From: Raphanus sativus
Lineage: Eukaryota; Streptophyta; Magnoliopsida; Brassicales; Brassicaceae
Direction: 5' to 3'
Length of the DNA stretch: 64,000 nucleotides
Assembly: GCF_000801105.2 (NCBI RefSeq)
Contig: NC_079514.1
Coordinates: 6,076,001 to 6,140,000, forward strand
Made by a program: the position numbers and the translations under genes. The notes under the pieces are model-generated. The model searched no databases. It saw nothing but the letters and a program-made list of their open reading frames with translations, and was not told where the DNA came from. Positions 59,127-64,000 of this stretch are shown here, in pieces. The stretch's first letter is position 1. Every line of letters starts with the position of its first letter.

Positions 59127-59276
59127 GATTTACGCCACGTCAACTCACAAAGTCGCCAAGTTGAGCGCGTGGTTTCCACTCCCCTACCTGATCGGAAAAG
59201 TCTCTTATTACTCTCTCCTCTCTCTCTCACCAACGACGAAACTCTTCTTCTCTGATCTCTCATCATCATCATCACT

Positions 59277-61838
59277 ATGGATACTCTTCACCCGGAGAAC
59301 GATCGCCTTCCCTCTCCGCCGTTGATCTCAGACCGAGTTCTAATCAACGGCGTCATCACGCCGTTGACTTTAACCGCAGACGGAGAGCTACAATGGACGG
59401 AATCCGCTCTTAGGAAATCTACAACGGAGAAAGAGATCCTGAGCTTCGCCGTGGAAGGGAACAAGGTCAAATTGAAGACGTTGGTTGAGAGAAGAGGATC
59501 AATCTGCTGCGGAGGAAGCGGTGGAGATTACGCGAGGAAGGATTTCGTGTTCGAGCCTCTCTACGACGAATCTAGAAAGCTGTGGTGCGATAAGCTTCGT
59601 CAACGCCTCGACTCTCTCGTCGGTTAGTTTGTTTGAATTAAAATCGAAAAAAAAAAGCTAATTGGAATCGTAAACGACATCGTTTTGGAAGCTGAGTTAG
59701 TGAATGCTTTTTTTTTTTTTGTGTAGGTCGGCCTAAGAGGCTGCTTGTGTTTGTGAACCCGTTTGGTGGGAAGAAGACGGCTAGGAAGATATTTTTGGAG
59801 GAAGTGAAGCCGTTGTTTGATGATGCTCATGTTCAACTTGATGTTCAAGGTTTATTGATTTCTGTTTTTGGTTCTGAACTCTTCTCCATGGAAGTAATAA
59901 TCTGATTGGTGGTGTTTTTACAGAAACTAAGTATCAGTTGCATGCAAAGGAGATGGTTAGGTCCATTGATTTGTCAAAATACGACGGTATTGTTTGCGTT
60001 AGCGGCGACGGTGTCCTTGTTGAGGTAAAGTAGGAAGCTTTTCTGTTGTGGAAGTGTCATTTTCACCAATAACTTACAATATGGAAGTTGTGATGATGCG
60101 TGTCTGTCTCTTTACATGATTCGAACTAGAGGAGTTTAAAGAATCCGTGTGTTTAACGATCTTTATTGGGAAAAGCGTATTACTTTTTGGAAGTATCTGT
60201 TAGAAGAAGCAATCTCTTGTTTTGATTATATAGTTGCTGATTCCTTACAATTGGTTCCTAATTTAGTAGGTTGTGAATGGACTGCTCGAAAGAGCAGACT
60301 GGAGAACTGCCTTGAAGTTGCCTATCGGAATGGTCCCTGCAGGTTCGTTCTGCTTTTGTCATTCTCGTCTCTTGTGTGTTCCATGCGAAAGTTTAGATGT
60401 AAAAAATTTATGTATGATAAACAGAAATTGATATCTTGTGCATGAGAAGCTTTTAGCAAAATTATATACTTTGTGGTTACTTCATGTGTGCTATAAATCA
60501 TGATGGTAGGAAGTGGTAATGGCATGATAAAATCACTGCTGGACCCGGTTGGGCTGTCTTGTAGTGCAGCAAGTGCCACTGTTTCCATTATCCGAGGTCT
60601 TTTTCCTTCCCACTCCAACGTTTTCTTGTTCCGTATGAATCAGCTCATTTTTAAAATATATATTTTGTATTGGTAGGTCATAGACGTTCTTTAGATGTGG
60701 CAACTATCTCACAAGGGACTACCAAATTCTTCAGCGTCTTGATGCTAGCTTGGGGTATGCAACTGGCGTCGGAAATGTATCTGCATATTGAACTAGTGCC
60801 TGAGCTTGGTGAATTATACTTCTGATTGTACTGAGATAATTTCAATTTTATTTTCAGGATTAGTGGCTGATATAGACATCGAGTCAGAGAAGTTCAGATG
60901 GATGGGCAGTGCTCGCTTTGATGTCTATGTACGTTTTTGTTGGATCTTTTTGACAATCATTTGTATTGAAGGTCCTAAAAATAAAATAAAAAATTTATCT
61001 TTTTAACTAATGGGACATTGTGTTGTCTCTTCTACGGCTTGTATTTGCAGGGTCTCCAGAGGATAATATGCTTGAGACAGTACAATGGACGAATTCTATT
61101 TGTGCCAGCTCCTGGGTTTGAAAGCAATGGGCAACCAGCCAGTTACAACGTTGACAAGGAGTCATCTGTTAGTGATAAGACACTAGGATACCAAGGACCT
61201 GATACTAATCTTGAAGATTTGGAATGGAGAGAAATCAAAGGCCCGTTTGTTTCAGTATGGCTTCATAATGTTCCCTGGGGTGCTGAGAACACTTTGGCTG
61301 CTCCCAACGCAAAGGTCAGTTACACAACTTTGAAAGCAAGAAGCCTTCATAGGGTTGTTTATTGTCAAAATAAAACCTGTTAACCCTTCCTCTTACGTAT
61401 ATGGTCTGATGAACAGTTCTCTGATGGCTTCCTGGATTTGATTGTGATGAAAGATTGCCCGAAGCTTGCCTTGTTATCGCTTATGACAAAGTTGAGTGAT
61501 GGGACACATGTTCAATCACCATATGTCTCGTACCTAAAGGTGTGTGATCCGATTCCGAACCCACGACGTTCATAATAGTTTTAATCTTTCATTTGATGTT
61601 TCTTAACAAAACAAAATGTTGATGAGGTGATTTAACTGTGGTAAAGGTGAAGGCATTCGTACTGGAGCCAGGAGCTCGGATAGACGAAGAAGACAAGGAA
61701 GGAATCATAGATTCAGACGGAGAGGTATTAGCAAGGGGAAGAAGATCATATAAATGTGATGAAAAGGCGTTGATGTCTTATGGCAAGCTTCAAATAACAG
61801 TTGATCAAGGTTTAGCAACTCTCTTCTCTCCTGAATAG
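59277..61838 (+). CDS. SPHK1: Sphingosine kinase, complete copy
   Basis: Ten exons join in frame to 485 residues: 59277-59622, 59727-59849, 59924-60024, 60270-60342, 60510-60596, 60677-60754, 60858-60928, 61051-61314, 61417-61539 and 61647-61838. The enzyme phosphorylates long-chain sphingoid bases (sphingosine, phytosphingosine) with ATP. In Arabidopsis it is tied to ABA and stomatal signalling and to the vacuolar membrane. The DAG-kinase-type catalytic domain shows FVNPFGGKKTARKIF (about 124-138), the nucleotide-binding SGDGVLVEVVNGL (from 183), MVPAGSGNGMIKSLL, GLVADIDIESEKFRWMG, and C-terminal PWGAENTLAAPNAKFSDG and DGEVL motifs. The start follows from the conserved MDTLHPEND N-terminus. 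No defects are seen, and length equals my recollection of Arabidopsis SPHK1. Confidence 0.94.
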
Positions 61839-63032
61839 TTTCTGAATTGACAAAGTGTCTTGTTACATGAGATGAGATGAGATGAAGACACATCACGAAT
61901 GTTGTTCCGTTGTGGCGATAATTTGATTGATTGGATACGTACAGTATAGTACATCAAGTAAGAAGCAAAGAGGTGATGTTTGTGTCTATTGAAAATCAAT
62001 CCTATGAGAGTTTTCTTTCTCAGCTTTGTATCTTTGAGTTGTAAACATTCTGTGTTTTTGTATTTGAAGTGTAGAGACAAACTGTTGAAAGTATAAAGAC
62101 ACTTATCAAAGTCATAAGACTATTCATTTTAACTTCTACTTTTTAGTGATTATGTATTAATTCGATGAAAAATAGTCTTTGACCCATAAGTCAAAACAAT
62201 TATAAGAACCTTTTAACAACGTATAAGCCTATCTAGGCCCATTAACAACGTATTGATATTTACATTGCATGTTAGGTTATCATCATATCTTTTTTTTTTT
62301 GAACATCATCATCATCATATCTTGTTTAGTTCCAAACACAATCAGAAAAACCTAGAAGAAAAGAGGCAAAAGATCTCCTGCTGCATATGTCATCCGACAA
62401 AGATTCTTCCGACCGAATCCTAGGGTACATGCCCCGTAAGGACTCGGAAGTCAAACTTCATCATGTTTTAACCACCAGAAGGAGAGCCAATTTTCTGGCT
62501 TGGCATGATTTTTAGACAAGAAAAGAAACCCTTTTCCGTTTGGGTTTTGTCTACACAAAATTCATTTAGCGAATGTAGCACATCACATAGTCTTGAACCA
62601 AATTATCATAAACGCCATCATTATAAGCCTGCTTCTCAGTGAGATCCCATCTTAGATAGCCTCCAAATCCACTCTTTCATCTTCATTTTCCCTGATCTTT
62701 CAAAAGTCGAATCAACCTGGAAGGGTTTTGATGCAAAGTAGACATGTCGTACGGCTGGGGACTGATGACATATACTCATTATCTTATCCATAGTATATTT
62801 GTATTGAACCTGGTTTAATACAAGGCATGGAGACGAATAGAAGAGTTTGTTAGTCTAAACCAAGTCTTTCAACTAATCCACGGATGCATATATTGTTTAG
62901 GATGATGTAGACCAAATTACAATAAGACTTACCTATTAATGAAGAACCTTTAACATTTCGACTTAATATTTTCCAATTAATGGATGATCATACATACTCT
63001 TTTGTGTCTTAAAATTTAATGATAAGAAAATA
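61839..63032. other. Intergenic region after sphingosine kinase
   Basis: About 61839-62090 is probably the sphingosine kinase 3' untranslated region. A 42-codon open frame at 62387-62515 (starting MSSDKDSSDRILGYMPRK) could be a gene fragment, but no family is recognised. The rest is AT-rich spacer. Confidence 0.4.
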
Positions 63033-63836
63033 TTAAAATGGAAAATCAGGATCATCCCATTGAAGAACGGCGGATTCCATGTTCTGCTCTCTCTTCAGCT
63101 TATCTTTTAAGAACCAGTCGCATATTTTTCCAGCATTCAACTCTTCTATTGAACATCCTTCTTGCTCCGATATCACTCTTAGTAAATTCAATGACGATAT
63201 CTGTATATTTTTAGTTCCAAAATACAACCGAAATTAGTACGGATTTATATCTCAACAATCAATGTACATGATTCTTTCTTCATTTTTTGCAAAAATAAAA
63301 TTCTAGTTGTTTAATTTATGTACATACACTAGTGCATGATACATTGTTAATTATAATGCGCTAGAATGTAGTTATGTTTATGTATGTGTTAATTATTCTT
63401 TTCATAAAGATGAATGTCTTCAGTTTTCTATGTAAAGTTGAGGTTTCATTTCCTAAAACCTTACATTTAACTTACATTTTGCATTGCAAATATTTATACG
63501 CAAGAAACAAAAGGGTTATAAACTTATAGTTTAATTTACCGTTAGTCGACAGAGAAACTTCTCGTGGGCACCAAGGCCCGAGATTTCGACAAGACCAGCT
63601 TCTGCTAAGCTCAAAAAACTTCTTCTCTCGGGCTTACTTTGATTGTCGGATTCTTCTTCGCCTGCACATGCTCTTACTAAACACAATCCCATATTTCTTC
63701 TTCTTCTTCCTTGTGTTCTTGTCATGAATGTAACATTATTTGAGCTTGCTTGCCCACTCTTCGCTATAGTCTTGTCTATGTGAGGATTTAACATGAGATT
63801 TGAGCGACGATGATAGGTGGCGATGTTCATTTTCAC
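63033..63836 (-). CDS. Two-exon gene, 154 residues, function unknown
   Basis: The exons are 63540-63836 and 63033-63200; both are multiples of three and joined in phase 0 (LCRLT then ISSLNLLRVISEQ). The protein has a basic N-terminal part (TRTQGRRRRNMGLC), a conserved-looking block (RSFLSLAEAGLVEISGLG, HEKFLCRLT) and an acidic C-terminus (ESAVLQWDDPDFPF). The C-terminal block reads like a small plant-specific nuclear or plastid protein, but I cannot name the family. No signal peptide or membrane segment is evident. The start at 63836 is the only in-frame ATG that gives a long N-terminus; the ATG at the NMGLC methionine is an alternative. Confidence 0.7.
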
Positions 63837-64000
63837 ACCAAAATCTCTCTGCTTTTCCTTCTTATCAGTGAGTTAGATAGAGAAGATGAGGATAACACTT
63901 ATCCGTTATGTTCGCTGCTTGTGCCCGAATATTAGTGGTGAATAATAATTTGGGGTTTAGGGAGTTGGGCCTTTTATTTTGTAAAATGGACCATATTTTT

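Larger units (their letters stand above)
46536..60936 (+). repeat. Large duplicated block, copy B
   Basis: Collinear with copy A (898-14656). Extra sequence relative to A includes a Stowaway-type MITE (49588-49836) and a hAT-like element (51098-51771). Beyond 60936 the sphingosine kinase gene simply continues, while copy A reaches a gap. The coding content here is intact, so copy B is the likely functional copy. Confidence 0.93.

Noticed and set aside
1..64000. CRISPR arrays, bacterial operons, rRNA or canonical tRNA genes
   Set aside because: None seen; intron-bearing plant genes and plant transposons account for the structure. The only tRNA-like boxes do not fold as a tRNA.

Overview
This is plant nuclear DNA, most likely from a Brassica-type crucifer. 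It is AT-rich, with short exons, GT-AG introns, abundant small transposons and three 100-base N runs that look like scaffold gaps. The recognisable genes are a cysteine-rich receptor kinase, B160/JMJ28, MYB102, SPHK1, a small glycine-rich protein and SBT3-type subtilases. From memory they match one stretch of Arabidopsis chromosome 4 (about At4g21400 to At4g21650). The species call and the synteny are inference.

Layout. 1-897: unassigned repeat-like DNA. 898-14656: copy A of a roughly 14 kb duplicated block. It holds a frameshifted subtilase, a glycine-rich protein gene, a possible 36-residue two-exon ORF and the first seven exons of sphingosine kinase, and it ends at a gap. 14757-18182: a receptor-kinase pseudogene (minus). 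19486-19870: an RNase H-like relic. 20140-23999: a complete 12-exon JmjC gene (minus). 24.1-32.2 kb: transposon-rich spacer with two Helitrons, a Harbinger-type MITE, a hAT-like element and degenerate repeats. 32260-35995: a young 5'-truncated LINE with an open endonuclease/RT frame, a poly(A) tail and an 11-bp target duplication. 38394-39604: a complete MYB102 gene (minus). 40.8-43.5 kb: a chimeric Ty3/gypsy LTR element with gag but no pol. 45282-45994: a truncated third subtilase just after a gap. 46536 to about 60936: copy B of the duplicated block. Copy B has an intact subtilase (10 exons, 771 aa), the glycine-rich protein and a complete SPHK1 (10 exons, 485 aa, ending at 61838). 63033-63836: a two-exon gene of unknown function (minus).

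The genes do not form a pathway; they are neighbours by ancestry. Three of them (receptor kinase, MYB102, sphingosine kinase) belong to families linked to stress or ABA signalling. The most informative content is evolutionary. The two copies of the 14 kb block differ by clean transposon insertions, a subtilase frameshift and a compensated double indel in sphingosine kinase. The JmjC protein is intact but lacks two of the three expected iron ligands. Because copy A ends exactly at a gap, part of the duplication could be an assembly product; this is flagged below. All exon coordinates were worked out by hand from splice signals and reading-frame continuity, without transcript data.
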